Shown here piece after piece: positions 43,422 through 54,801 of a stretch of DNA of 64,000 nucleotides (position 1 is the stretch's first letter; every line of letters starts with the position of its first letter). The DNA is taken from positions 186,001-250,000 of the forward strand of contig JAVLUZ010000146.1 in NCBI GenBank assembly GCA_036768485.1, in the 5' to 3' direction. The DNA is from Mermis nigrescens (taxonomy: Eukaryota > Nematoda > Enoplea > Mermithida > Mermithidae). The translations under genes were made by a program, and so were the position numbers. Below the pieces are notes generated by a model. That model did not search any database. It was not told where the DNA came from and worked only from the letters and a program-made list of their open reading frames with translations.

Positions 43422-43600
43422 CAGGCACATAGCTCTGGAGGGAATGGGTAAGGGGGTCCGGACCCCCCCAAAATTCAGAAAAAAACGGAAAAATAGGACT
43501 TTTTAAACGTTATTTCGCGCTATTTTTGGCCTTTTTCGACCCCGGACCCCCCAAAATTGGTGTTGCCCCCCCCCAAAGAGGACGGCCAGCTGCGTGCCTG
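43422..43600 (+). mobile_element. 179-bp hAT MITE with exact 8-bp target duplication
   Basis: Ends CAGGCACATAGCT and AGCTGCGTGCCTG are inverted repeats, flanked by TAGTTAAA on both sides (43414-43421 and 43601-43608). The interior has GGTCCGGACCCCCCC and CGACCCCGGACCCCCC blocks. There is no coding capacity. Confidence 0.9.
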
Positions 43601-43608
43601 TAGTTAAA

Positions 43609-45314
43609 GTCTATAATCGTGAACATTACATCTCTGAAAAATAAATATCCAATAAAATATTATTTAGATGATTTTAATGGCGCGATTAAACGGTCAATAA
43701 ATTTCATTCCCACTCCATCTATCAGACTTTATCGCCCAAGACGACCGCTTCAACGCAAAAGATGACGACGCCATGCGTCTGTAAAGCGACTCCCTGTCCA
43801 GGAAAGGGCGTCCGTAATAATCGTAGTCATGTACAGACATGCATATGGGGAAGAAGGGGTGAGGTTAGGGGTCTTGCTTGACCACTCATGGAAGTGAGGG
43901 CCTGAATTAACCCCTTTCCCCCGAAGCTCCGGCGGACCCCTTCCAAAAATCGATAGAACCCCAGAATTTAATTTCGGTACTATTTTCAGATGATTTTGCT
44001 TCATCGAACCCCCCTTCAGTATTTGACCACTGCCATTCTTTGGTCTGGCTTAACCATAGATGCGCAGCAGCATGGCTGATTTGGGAGAGATCAGCTGACC
44101 GGGAATAGTCAAAAATTGAGCTTTCGACTTTAAAAACTAATATAAATGCCAAAATATCTTCAAATTAACATTATCGCACACTTTCAGGTCAATTTCAAGC
44201 AATTCTGGAGAAAATATTAAATTTTCATCAGTTCTTAGCCTTTATTTTACCCCATTTTTTCCATAGAATTTCCCATTTTCGCAATGGATCTAGATTATCA
44301 AGTTCCCTCTTCCCATGTGCATGTCTCGTTTAAAATTTTGTGGAGAAAGACAAAACAAAGGCCATAAATGGATGAAAATCAAAAATTTTCTCTATGTGCT
44401 TCAAAGTGACCAGAAACTGCCTAATAATGTTGCTCTAACGCTATTTCAGCATTTATCCTAGTTTTTTAGTGTCATTAATTTTTTTAGATTTTATAGCTAT
44501 TGCTATTTGAATTATTGTACTTGATAAAGTTTCGAAATTTGTTTTCGATTTTTCCCCTCTTATTTGGGATAATTACGTTTTTGCCCTACCGTCAAGTTTA
44601 GAATTTTTTGGCACCTTTCTGATCTACAAATATTTTGAGACCCTAAATTTAGGCGCGGCCTATGTAGGCTACAAAGTATAATACTGCTAAGTCTTTAGAA
44701 ATTCGATCATTGCAAGAGAGGAGTATACTGCCTTAATTCAAGAGACAGATGACAATCGGAGAGGTCGCCGTCCAGTATGACGCGTTCAAAGTTCTCGAGA
44801 AAAAGAATATAGATTAAAGTATCAAAAATAGAGGACCGGTAAATTTAGTGTTGACTTTTTGCTAAGCGCATGACGAATTAGATCATAATAAACTAAAAAA
44901 CGCGTATGGTAAGATAACATTTTTTAGTCCATATCGACTGGATGATATCACTTTTGACCATGATAAAAGAAAGATATCAATCAAAATATCCTAGCAATTT
45001 TGATTTTTATCATTTTAATTATTTATTGTAACTACTGTTGCAAAGTTAGTCACACAAGGATCTAAGCCCCTACAATCCAGAACATAGATCCCCACAGAGA
45101 ATTTCAGTTTTCGGCATTAACGCCCCTTTGCGAAAAAAGTCTCGTCTCGCTAGACTTATCATCCTACTAGACCCACTGTCTCACTAGACCAACCGTCTTA
45201 TAATATCTTCCACGTGCATAATGAGGTGTCAATCATTTGGCGACCGTCTCACTTTTTTCACATCTTGGATAGGAATACGCAACGTTGCATCAGCTTCAAC
45301 ACACATAATAATAA
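43609..45314. other. No gene recognised
   Basis: Noncoding DNA. 43840-44080 contains decayed C-rich MITE-like sequence. The frames at 43750-44152 derive from it and carry no domain. Confidence 0.45.
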
Positions 45315-46100
45315 CGGGGCTTACTGGAGCTGTGTTATAATATATAGGCTTATATCTCATGAGCGAATGGTCTGATAGAGCTCAAACGTCAGAATATGAC
45401 TCTTATTTGCGAAATAGGCTCGCTCTACAAGTGATGAATGTGTGCATGGCTTACTGTAGCTGTCTCATAACGTAGAAGCTTATATCTCATGAATGAATGA
45501 TCCAATTCAGCTTAAATTTAGGAATTATGATCCTTGTATACCATGTGGGCTCTAACAATCGGTCAGTGCAAATTTTAAAACTATGATCCATATGTGTCAA
45601 ACATGCTCTAAAGTGCTGAGTGTGCAAAAGGCCTACTGTATCTATGTTATAATATATGGAGCTGATATCTCATAAACGAATGGTCAGCTTCAGCTCAAAT
45701 TTTGGAATTTTTATTTGTGCCAAATAGGCTCTACTAGTAGTGAATGTGTGGAAAAAGCTCAGAGTAGCTGTTTTACAACGTAGAAGCTTATATCTCATTT
45801 ACAAATGATTTGATTCTGCTCAAAGTTTGGAATTATGTCGTACATGATAGACCAGGAATGAATGGTCCGATTCAGGTCAGATTTTAAAACTATGTATGAT
45901 TCATATGTGCCAAATAAACTCTATAAGTGGTGAGTGTATACTAGGCTTACTGTAGCTATTTATAACATCGAAGCTTATATCCCATCAATGAATGGTCTTA
46001 TTCAGCCCAAATTTTAGGATTTCGATTCATATATGCCATGCAGGCTGTACTTGTGATGAGTGTATACAGTGCTTACTGTAGCAATGTCTTACAATGGAAA
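45315..46100 (+). repeat. Satellite array, ~131-bp units
   Basis: Units begin with GGCTTACTGTAGCTG-like sequence at about 45319, 45451, 45629, 45760, 45937 and 46070. They contain GCTTATATCTCATGAATGAA, TTCAGCTCAAATTT and ATAGGCTC blocks. Spacing alternates between about 131 and 177 bp because some units carry a 45-bp partial duplication. Units are diverged, so the array is old. Confidence 0.85.
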
Positions 46101-47228
46101 TGTTCAACGTTTGTAGTTTAATTCATAAAACTTTGTGCAGAAATCACATTTCTGGTGAAACTTATTACAAAGGTAGTTTAGAATAAAAGAATAATCATGA
46201 TGTCATGTTCGACAATTGATAATAGATGGATTTTCGCTATATAAAAATTGTACTTCTTAAATCTTTCCAAATCCATGTCGTTTTTGCCAATGCTTCTTTT
46301 CAGCTGATCACAAGTAAATCGCATTATGCGGTGTCTCTTAGAAAACTTTTGTGCTTGGATGGGTGGCGAGGCCGATTCGTCAAATGGATTTAGGAGGTAT
46401 CATTTTTTCAGGCTTTGATTATCAAAGAAAGGCTTCAGACTTTTTAGGCATTGATTATTCGCAGAAATGTCTGCTAAGAGCACCTCTACCTCACCAATGA
46501 TGGAAGTGATACTAATGCATGGTGGGTTAAAGAACAAATCACATATTAGACCTCATGACTTATCAAATACTCGGCCAAATAAAATGCTGTTTGCTTCATC
46601 TAAGAGCCTATTATCATTGCAGGAATGAAGTAAAGCTTCTATCGTGATGATTTAGCTGTCATTGCTTTATTTTAAATTTGGAAAAACTGCATTTTTCATG
46701 GTTTTGCAGATATAGTTCGTAAAATAAGCTAATTTCACAACATTATAACTTTTCAACAGAAAATGATAATTGAACGCAATTTGCTTTAAATGATAAAAAA
46801 GGTTTCAGTTTATTACCCTATTTGTTTTAATTTCCATAATTTAGTCAATGTAAAACAAATGCACTTTGTCAACAGGTTACTGCGTTCATAATCGACGTTT
46901 TTAATTTGGAAGCAGCTCCAAAACGCGCAGCTTTTGATTAAAACTTTACCCCCTAAATGACGTCAAGCAGCTAATAAAGTGGCTTTTCAATAAAAAAAAG
47001 TTTCACTTAACTGTCACAGAGGTGCTGCAAAGTTGCAGGGCAAAAAATGCAATTAATGTCTCCGACAGATGCCATTATGACTCGAAAAAACGACTTTTGC
47101 TAAATTGCCTGCAAGTTTTGAACAACGCAACAATTAAAATTATCACTTAACTACTCAATGCAGGGATAATAGCCTTTTTATAGAAGCAAACCCCGTTCCT
47201 CGTCGTTAAGAAGTTACAACATATACAG
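46101..47228. other. No gene recognised
   Basis: AT-rich noncoding DNA. No open frame with motif and no defined repeat. Confidence 0.5.
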
Positions 47229-47435
47229 CAGTGGCGGATCCAGGATTTTCCTAAGGGGGGGGGCGGTAATCCTATGAGGGGGCGTAAACCCTGACTTGGG
47301 CCGAAAAATTAGCCGTTTTAACCCGAAAATCGCTAAAAATTGCTCAAAAATCCTTAATTTTGCGCACTCTTTTGGGCCCATGGGGGTAGCGGCCGCCTCC
47401 CCTCCTCCAGCCCCCTCCCTCTAAATCCGCCCCCG
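47229..47435 (+). mobile_element. 207-bp hAT MITE with exact 8-bp target duplication
   Basis: Starts CAGTGGCGGATCCAGG and ends CTCTAAATCCGCCCCCG. It is flanked by ATATACAG at 47221-47228 and 47436-47443. CAGTGGCGGATC is a terminus type used by animal hAT elements. A related end (CTAGATCCACCACTG) lies at 50388-50402 inside the hAT copy 2. Confidence 0.92.
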
Positions 47436-47544
47436 ATATACAGCGATTTCATCCGGGGTGGGGATCCGATGGAGCAACATTGCCAAAAGTAGTTCAAAAA
47501 AATTCGATTCAGGGAGTCAATCGATTTTCAGAGGGGCCAGAACA

Positions 47545-47785
47545 TAGTTGTACAGCATGGCCGGTGAAAAATTTCTACAAAAATGGCATTAAAAGTGGTC
47601 TTATGGCGAAAAACACCATTTTTCGACATTTCTCATCGAGCACTATCCAATAGCATCAAAAAATCGCAGAAAAATAAAAAAAATATTCAAAACTTGAAAT
47701 TGGGAAGGGGATATTTTGATTTCTGGGGGTATTCCAACTTCTGGGGGTCGCATACCCCCAACCCCCACGCCCAAGTGTGGTGACG
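47545..47785 (+). mobile_element. hAT MITE of the CAGAGGTGGGC family, ends worn
   Basis: The internal blocks (ATGGCGAAAAACACCATTTT, AGCATCAAAAAATCGC, GGGGTATTCC) and the right end CCACGCCCAAGTGTG are clear. The left end is too diverged to fix a target duplication. Confidence 0.6.
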
Positions 47786-48129
47786 TGTTCCGATAGGCAA
47801 TCCTTTTTTGACCTACTCTGTAGAAATGAATCCGTTGACTTTCTCACTAGCCCTTTTTCGCGAGAGCCTCGGCTGCAGCGGCGGCGTCTTTGCCGACGGT
47901 GGCGCGGCCACCGTTTGATTTTTTTCTTATTACCCCACAATGCATAAGTAGGCGGATAGCTAATACCATCTGCGAATTAAGACGCTAGTAAATTTTGTTA
48001 AGAAAATATCCGCATATTTTAGAAGAAGTAGTATCCCTCAGGCTAAATTTTTTTCCGGAGAATTTATCATAAACTGAAGTCGGAACACGCCCGATTCTCA
48101 CTTACGTCTCGCCTAAAGTTTAGGATAGG

Positions 48130-49260
48130 ACAACTAGCGTTTTCCTTCGATATGTCCGAACTGGAATCCGGACAATTGGTAGGAAAACAATTCGTAGGAG
48201 GACAACTGGTAGGATGACAATTCATAGGAAGACAATTGGTCGTTTAGGTCAATTGGTAGGATACCAACTAGTAGGTATCGTATGCAAATAATCTTAGGTG
48301 GCAAAAAGTGCAGTAAAGTAAACAGGAGGTAAAAAATGGGTTAATTTCGGTCAAAATGTCACAGTGGTCAAAATCATTTACGGTTAAATGTCAGGAGAGT
48401 TGTGGTCGCTATTTTTCATGATTTCGTCTGACTTTTTGCTAAGTGACCGAATTTTACTTGACTAAGCTTGGAAAAAGAAAGCTTTCTTTTGACGGATATG
48501 CTTACAATCGACGACATGCAAAGCTATAATACATATTGACTTTGATGCTGAGCATGGCGACAGAGTAACAATCCGGGGAAATCATTCCCATGCACGGCAA
48601 TTTTTTTGAGTAGCGAAAGCTTGGACTACTTTGAAATCAATTGACCATACATGTAACCGGGGGATGGGGCATCGCCCCACCTAAGATGGGTCCGTCTCCC
48701 CCACTCTCAACCGTCCGGACCACACCTGGGCGTGGGGGTATGCACCCTCCGATAAACAAAAATACCCCCCAGAATTCAATTTTAAAATTTTTCGTTTTTT
48801 TTCGCAATTTTTTGATGCCAATGGATAATGCTCGATGAGAAACGTCGAAAAATAGTGTTTTTCACCATACCACCATTTTTAAGGCAATTTTTTGACCTTT
48901 GGAAAATCTTGTACACCCAGAATTTTCTTGCTGCCCATGTATGGTCCGGGCTAGAGAAAAAAACATGAAATTTTTAGCGATTTTTCGCAATTTTTGGGCC
49001 AAAATCGCACAATAATAAATAATATCCCCCAGGAAGCCCATTGCTCTGGTCGCATTGACCCTCTCCTTCATCTGAGCATGATTTTTGTGCTGTTCGTGTG
49101 TGATTAAGATTCATATAATTTGATTTCATTTATCGTGGTAGTGCATCCTACGAATTGTCCTCCGACCAATTGTCCTATCCTACAAATTGTCATCCTACCA
49201 ATTGTCCTCCTACCAGTTGTCGTTCTACGAATTGTCTTCCAACGAATTATCCTAAACCCG
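48130..49260. mobile_element. Foldback-type element with 15-bp iterated arms
   Basis: The left arm (48130-48275) has repeated units around AGGACAACTGGTAGGA and ACAATTGGTAGGA. The right arm (49145-49255) has the inverse, TCCTACCAATTGTCC. Arms made of short tandem units in opposite orientation are the hallmark of foldback elements. The middle (48290-49140) is noncoding and holds a hAT MITE. The frame at 49155-49382 is an artefact of the repeats. Confidence 0.8.
48721..48943 (-). mobile_element. hAT MITE inside the foldback element, 223 bp
   Basis: Reads CACACCTGGGCGTGGGGG at the left and CTGCCCATGTATG at the right. Flanks GTCCGGAC and GTCCGGGC match at 7 of 8 bases. The insertion is younger than the foldback element that contains it. 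Confidence 0.85.
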
Positions 49261-49904
49261 TCCGAACTGATCTAAAATACATTTACTACGATCTACAGAG
49301 CGGCAAATCACTTTATAAGAAGGTCAAGATTCATATTGATCGAATAAGTCGTGAAACGCACGTAATGGTTCTTCGTTTTTAATACTCGTTTTGTATCGGT
49401 TTTTATGCACAGCATTTTATTTCATTTCGCCCTTCCATTGCTGACCTCCTAATACTCGCGTTTGTACAGAATTCACGTATTTTCAACACGATTGTGATGT
49501 TCATTGTACACATGACTGTCAGATTTTGGCGCTCGTATAGTTAAAACGTTCCAGACAGCTATTATTGTTGATCATTTTAGTTTTTTGATTAAAATTTTTA
49601 ACAAGCCTTTGATTATAATTTTGATTTTTGGATTCTTTTAACCCCAAAAACTTGATCAATTTTACTACTCATTGATTACAGGCATAAATGGGCAGCGAGA
49701 CTTGCCCTGTATGATCAAATCTCTAATGAACAACTATAAAGCTCAGCTTAGATTACATTTTAAGTTGATTTAAGCCCTAAAATACCGCAAAAACTGCCAT
49801 GTTCTCAGTCGTTTAAGCAGTTATGCAAGCAAATTTCGATTTTTATTATTCTTTGATTTTGCTTCTGTAGAAAAATTTTGCGTCATGTTCTTCTCTATTG
49901 TTCT
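49261..49904. other. No gene recognised
   Basis: AT-rich noncoding sequence between the foldback element and the hAT copy. No motif-bearing frame. Confidence 0.5.
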
Positions 49905-51278
49905 TAGAGCAGTACGCGGGTACCCGAACGGGTACCCGAGTACCCGGGTACCTGGGTATACCCGGGTAGAAAATAATTTCACTACCCGGGTACGCGAAAT
50001 TTTAACAGCAGAAACAGCTATTTTTGCATAGTTTTCTTCTATTTTCGATTAAAAATTTCGTTGTTTCGCATCAAATGCTATAAATACAGGAAATCAAGCA
50101 GTAAATCATGCTTCTAGACGTCTATCCGCCTTAATTTCACAAATCGTACGGAGCTTCGCGCCAGATTTGTGTTAAAGTCAAAGAAATTTAATGATTTTTT
50201 TGCACAAAATTGTTTAAAATTTTAAAATTTTTCGAAAAAATATTGCGTGAAAAGTGCTTTTATGTAAAAGTATACAATGTAAAACAACGAAAAAACGCTA
50301 TTTGCGCGTTAAGGGCAAATTTTTGGACCTTTGTTTGACTGTTTTTGGAAAAATTGGGATACCGCCCCCTTCCCCTCTCAGGAAAATCCTAGATCCACCA
50401 CTGTTTCATTTGTGCCGAATTCTTCTTATTTTCTATTGTAAACAAATTTAAACAAGAAATTGCCTGCTAGCGACGATTTTTTTCTAATGCATTTACTATT
50501 ATGACCATTATATAAATTTAAACTGCAACTTTTATTCACATCGTGCGCGCAACTGCAGGCTATGTATTAAGCAATCGGCGCTTATCCCTAAATCCCAAAA
50601 CTGCCGAAAAAATTATATTATTATACGAAAATCTCAAAGAAGCAAAATTAATGAACAGTAGCTTGAAATATGATTTGTCTTCATCATCGGATGAATCGGA
50701 AGGAGCGGCTAAAATGCTGCAAGAAGATGTACCAGTCTCAGCCGCCATTGACAGTGACTCAGATAATTAGAAATGTGAAAATTTCTTTTGCCCAATATGC
50801 ATTTCATGTAAGATGATGAAACAAATATATCTTCATTGATGAATAAATCGTTTTCTGATTGCTATGGATTATCAGACTGAAATTTAAGTACCTAGCAACT
50901 TCATTTGTTTCAGGCTCTTGATTTGATTTATACAGAAACACGACAAAAAGGTAATTCACTGCATATAGTATACCATATCTCTAGATTACTTCACAATTTT
51001 TCGCTTTGAATTATGAAAATGACTTAAATTTCACTAAATGCACGCGGATTCTTCAGATTAAAGCCTCGGTCATATTTAACTGTTGCATTAATTTTTCAAA
51101 AATTTTACTGTTTAGATATTACTTTGCCCAAGATCTAACTGTCAGCTGTACATAAACGATGTTCACTGTATTCTCTTCTATCTAAGGTTCGACCCGGGTA
51201 TACCTGGTTACCCGAATTACCTGGGTAATGAAATGGCCGGGTACCCTGGTAGTAATATTTGCATAGTGTGCAGCACTA
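49905..51278 (+). mobile_element. hAT transposon remnant (copy 2), 1.37 kb
   Basis: The left end TAGAGCAGTACGCGGGTACC is followed by GGGTACCC dyads, and the right end is GTGTGCAGCACTA after a decayed dyad cluster (51187-51255). Flanks ATTGTTCT and ATCGTGTT agree at only 5 of 8 bases. It contains the 3' part of a hAT transposase gene. 50405-50560 matches inversely to 180-340 of the window. Confidence 0.7.
50559..50770 (+). pseudogene. hAT transposase C-terminal exon
   Basis: The frame reads GYVLSNRRLSLNPKTAEKII followed by LLYENLKEA and an acidic Ser/Asp-rich tail ending DSDSDN and TAG at 50770. The pattern (G.VLS..R..L.P..AE.......NL) is the end of the hAT dimerisation domain as in ZBED-type proteins. 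CTGCAG just before 50559 fits a splice acceptor, suggesting that this is the last exon and that the rest of the gene has been deleted. The catalytic part is absent. Confidence 0.75.
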
Positions 51279-51346
51279 ATCGTGTTAGACTAATATAGTT
51301 GTGGAGGTCCGAGGGATATCTGGATCTCAGAATTCAAGGGACTCCG

Positions 51347-51433
51347 AAAAATCGATAGACTTCAGAAATTGAACTTTCGGTGATATACGAATGTTAGTAC
51401 TGAAAGTTCAATTCCTGAAGTCTATCGATTTTT
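51347..51433. repeat. 34-bp inverted repeat with 19-base loop
   Basis: The arms 51347-51380 and 51400-51433 pair at 32 of 34 positions (AAAAATCGATAGACTTCAG and its inverse). The loop is TGATATACGAATGTTAGTA. Size and near-perfect pairing resemble either a tiny MITE or a small-RNA precursor. No neighbouring copies were found, though AAAAATCGATAG recurs near 53910. Confidence 0.85.
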
Positions 51434-52679
51434 AGCCGTTTATAGAGTCATTTTGAATTATAGTTGAAGCAAGTCCGGATTTGGCTCACCCCTCGCCAGT
51501 AGTGGCCCAAAGTGTAAAGGCTCAGAATTTTAGATGGGAACCGTCGGCTATTTTTATGGGTGGGGAGTAAATGACTCAAATTTTTGACAAAAATAGCAAG
51601 CAAAACACCTTAAAATAGCCAAAACCGCAAGTGTTCGCCTAAAACTGTGCGGAGTTAAACTAATTTTTTGACATTGGAGGGACGTCCAACTTTGAAATGG
51701 GGATCCTCAAAACTTCACGTTTACGAGTATGCGCCCCGTCTGAAATTAGGATAAGGAACTGCTGTGGGTCGACCAAAAAGTCGTTTTGAAAAAAATAGTA
51801 TGAAAATCGCTTTAAATAGCGTAAAAATTATGCTAATTCAAAGCTTCTGATCAATTTGAAGCACATTTGCGGAAAAATTTTAATTTTCCTCGATTCTAGG
51901 CTTAGATCTATTTTGTCCAAGAAATTTTCCATTTGTTTATCCGAAACGCGTCCCCTTACGCGCTTACCTGCTTTCTAATGCCCAATTCAGTTGAATTAAA
52001 ATCATGTTTACTTGCGGCTTGCGTTGAAAGGCAAACAATCAGTAGGCATGCGTAGATACGGCAATTCATTTTGAGCCTCGATTATTGCAAACAAAACTGG
52101 TACGAATTACTGGTTCAGCTAAAACTGCGATACCTACTTTCAAATGCACTAAAACTCTTAGAAACTTTTTTATTGAGTCAGTGAAGACGAAAAGATGCTG
52201 TCAAATAAATTAAACGTGAATACATAATTTTTTATTGAATTTACCGTGAGCTATTATCCTGCTTAAGCTTGTTCAAGCATTGACCCTATACAACTTGCGG
52301 TAGCTAGCATAGACGCTTTTTGAATTCACAAGTTTTATATTAAGCTTCAATTACTTTCAAATGCGCTAGCATTCTAAGAAATTTTTTCCCGGATCAGTGA
52401 AGATGAGAAGATGTTGATGATTGAATCAAATGTGAATGTATAATTCTACAATTAATGTACTTCGAGCTAGTTTCCTGCTTGAGCTTGCTCAATCCTGACC
52501 CTATTATACAATGAGCGGTGAATAGCACGCTTGATACATCGTTCGAATTCTAAAGTTTTGGGATAAAGTTTTAGTCTGAACTCCTGACTGTTCGTCTTGC
52601 CGACTGTTCAGTCTTCTTGACAGTCGACTCTACGTAAGAGCGAAACAAAAATTTAGTGTATATTAGTGTAGCCTTCCAG
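51434..52679. other. No gene recognised
   Basis: Noncoding DNA with a decayed GC-run patch at 51480-51780. Two loosely similar segments at about 52140-52270 and 52365-52500 share TGAGTTTAC/GAGCTA-like and GCTTGAGCTTG-like blocks, suggesting an old local duplication of about 225 bp. Confidence 0.4.
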
Positions 52680-53855
52680 GGCCCGGTTGTTCGACTTTAC
52701 CTTGATAAAGGCTAACCATCAAAAATTAACTTTTGACGAATCGCCGGGTGCTCGACTTCACCTCAATGCCAACGACCATTAAGATTCCCTTAACGGAACC
52801 ATTAACCCTAAGGTAGAAATTTGACTAACGGTTTCGCTAAGGTTCGTAAAAATCGGGTTGCTCAACTTGACAATCAATTAATGGTCGAGCATTTGTCAAG
52901 GGATGTTTAAGGGTACCATTAAAGAAACCATTAACAAAGAGCTTTAATGGCTGCGTCAAGGAAAATCTAATTGCAGCGTCAAGGTAAGCTAAATGCTTGC
53001 ATTAAGGGAAGTTTGATAGTTATGTTAAGGTTTACAGGTAATTTACAATAATTTCAATGTTTCGGTTCAAATAGATATAAAACTTTGAGAACCATAGTCA
53101 TTGAAAATTCGAATTTTCTTCTATCTTACACTTTTATTGCTTGACTTTTGGTGTTGGTTCGAATTCGTCTAATAATGAATTGCAGTGACACCGATACACT
53201 TAATGAGGAAAATAAATGAAAACGCTCGTTAGTCTGGGTAAAACACAGTTGGTTGTTTGTGATGATATGGAAATTGAAAAAACGGAAAAATAAAAATAGG
53301 AAATACCATTTTGATTTTAGCGCATTCTCGGCATCAGCTAAAGAAAATGAAGAAGTCGACTGATAAACTCGTTCTCGAATAAAATTTTTGTTAAAATTTA
53401 TTGTCATTATAATGAACCAAAGGACTTCATTTGACAATGGATCGACGACCATGTATCATATTTATTAAATATAAGTATAATGAAAGAAGCTCTACTTTTT
53501 AAGTGTGAAATGTTATCATTAAGTTAGTTGAGGTAGGTCCCGACCTACCTTAAGAAATTACCTTAACAAAACCATTAGAGTCGTTAAGGTAAAGCCGGTC
53601 TTAAGGTGGACATTAAAAAAACTGAGCGTTAATTAATGGCTGCACTAAGGTAGAGTCCAGCAACTGAAATTAAAATCGACCATTGACTCCCCTTAAAGTC
53701 GAGCTTAGTGCTTGAGTCGATGTAACCCAATTTTTTGAATGGTGCCGTTATAGTGGAAATCGGACTTAACACGACCATTAATTAATTGTTGTATTAAGGT
53801 GACTATTAAAGTTAAGGTAAACTTTCATTAATGGCCGAGTCCGAGCAAGCGGGCC
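52680..53855. mobile_element. Internally deleted Harbinger copy, 1.18 kb
   Basis: The left end GGCCCGGTTGTTCGACT and right end GAGTCCGAGCAAGCGGGCC follow the 25479-28310 element, with the same ATTAATGG/TTAAGG subterminal arrays. Flanks CAG and CAC match at 2 of 3 bases. 53157-53240 keeps the start of the Myb/SANT gene, and 53340-53450 keeps the transposase N-terminus on the minus strand. The middle is deleted, giving a MITE-like derivative. Confidence 0.85.
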
Positions 53856-53858
53856 CAC

Positions 53859-54018
53859 ATCACACTTGGGCTGGGGATTTTACCCCCCAAAATCCGATAG
53901 ACCCCGCAAAAATCGATAGGCCCTCTCAGAATTAAATTTTTCGAGATGCTTTTTTGGAATTCAGCAAGTCGTGCACCATCCGGATCCCCGGGATTTGCTC
54001 GCTGCCCATATGTATGTT
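53859..54018 (-). mobile_element. hAT MITE fragment beside Harbinger copy 2
   Basis: CACACTTGGGCTGGGG at the left, CCCCCCAAAATCCGATAGA and CGCTGCCCATATGTATG at the right match the family ends, but the interior is shortened. It directly abuts the Harbinger right end. Confidence 0.55.
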
Positions 54019-54801
54019 CCTGACTGATCGCCTCCTCGACTCTTGGCCTCAAATATTCAGGTGTTCTGAGATGCAAAGCAGACATCTTGTCAACAAATAG
54101 TTTAAGTTGTGAAGGCAAGGGCATGTATGTATATGTACAACTAAGAGAGTGCATATACAAATGAATCAAGATTAAGGTTAAGATTATCATTAAAAGAACA
54201 ATTAAAAGAAGATTACTCGCATCACAAGGTTTCATTCAGCACATACATTAAATCAGAGTACTGGGATACGACGACAAGGAAAATTTTATCCATATATAGA
54301 TGTGCAACGTAAGCCAGTCTAAGAGAGTCGTTCAAAGAGCTCCTTCGGTAGAAAGATGGCCCCTGTAAATTTTTAATTTTTACTCATTTCTTGCCTTTAT
54401 TTTGTCTTGTTTTCCCATGACAGATCACTAACTGTTCTAGTCCGAGGGTCCGCTTACTAGGACTCCAATACCTCTTCGCCAAATGCATTTCTGATTGCAC
54501 CCACTGCTTAGATTATGTAAGGCACCGTTATATATCCGTGGCAATCTTACAATTCTTTCTGTGTTTAATCCTGCGACGGGTAATTTGTATCAAAGCTACA
54601 TTGTAAATACACTGAAACGTGCATGTTAGTAAAAGCTAGAAAAGCTACTCTAACTAGAATTAAATTGCAGTTAAAACAAAGCGTATTAGCGCTATCTTGC
54701 TCGTCTTTTCCTTACATCAAGTTAAACCCTGCAGAAAATTCCTATTTTTATATACGTACATCCCGTAAGACATGTCAAACGTCCGTTAAAATATGTGTTT
54801 A
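54019..54801. other. No gene recognised
   Basis: A minus-strand frame at 53828-54235 has a hydrophobic N-terminus and runs into the MITE. It lacks recognisable motifs. The remainder is noncoding. Confidence 0.4.

Noticed and set aside
45315..46100. CRISPR-like array
   Set aside because: Units are long, diverged and lack short identical repeats with unique spacers, and the DNA is eukaryotic.
49155..49382. Frame with repeated TNCxPTN pattern
   Set aside because: The repetition comes from the 15-bp iterons of the foldback arm.
51180..51200. Possible tRNA B box (GGTTCGACCC)
   Set aside because: No A box, cloverleaf or terminator at proper distance. It belongs to the hAT terminal dyads.
53828..54235. 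Minus-strand frame with a hydrophobic N-terminus
   Set aside because: Its C-terminal third is hAT MITE sequence and the rest has no recognisable domain. Not supported as a gene.
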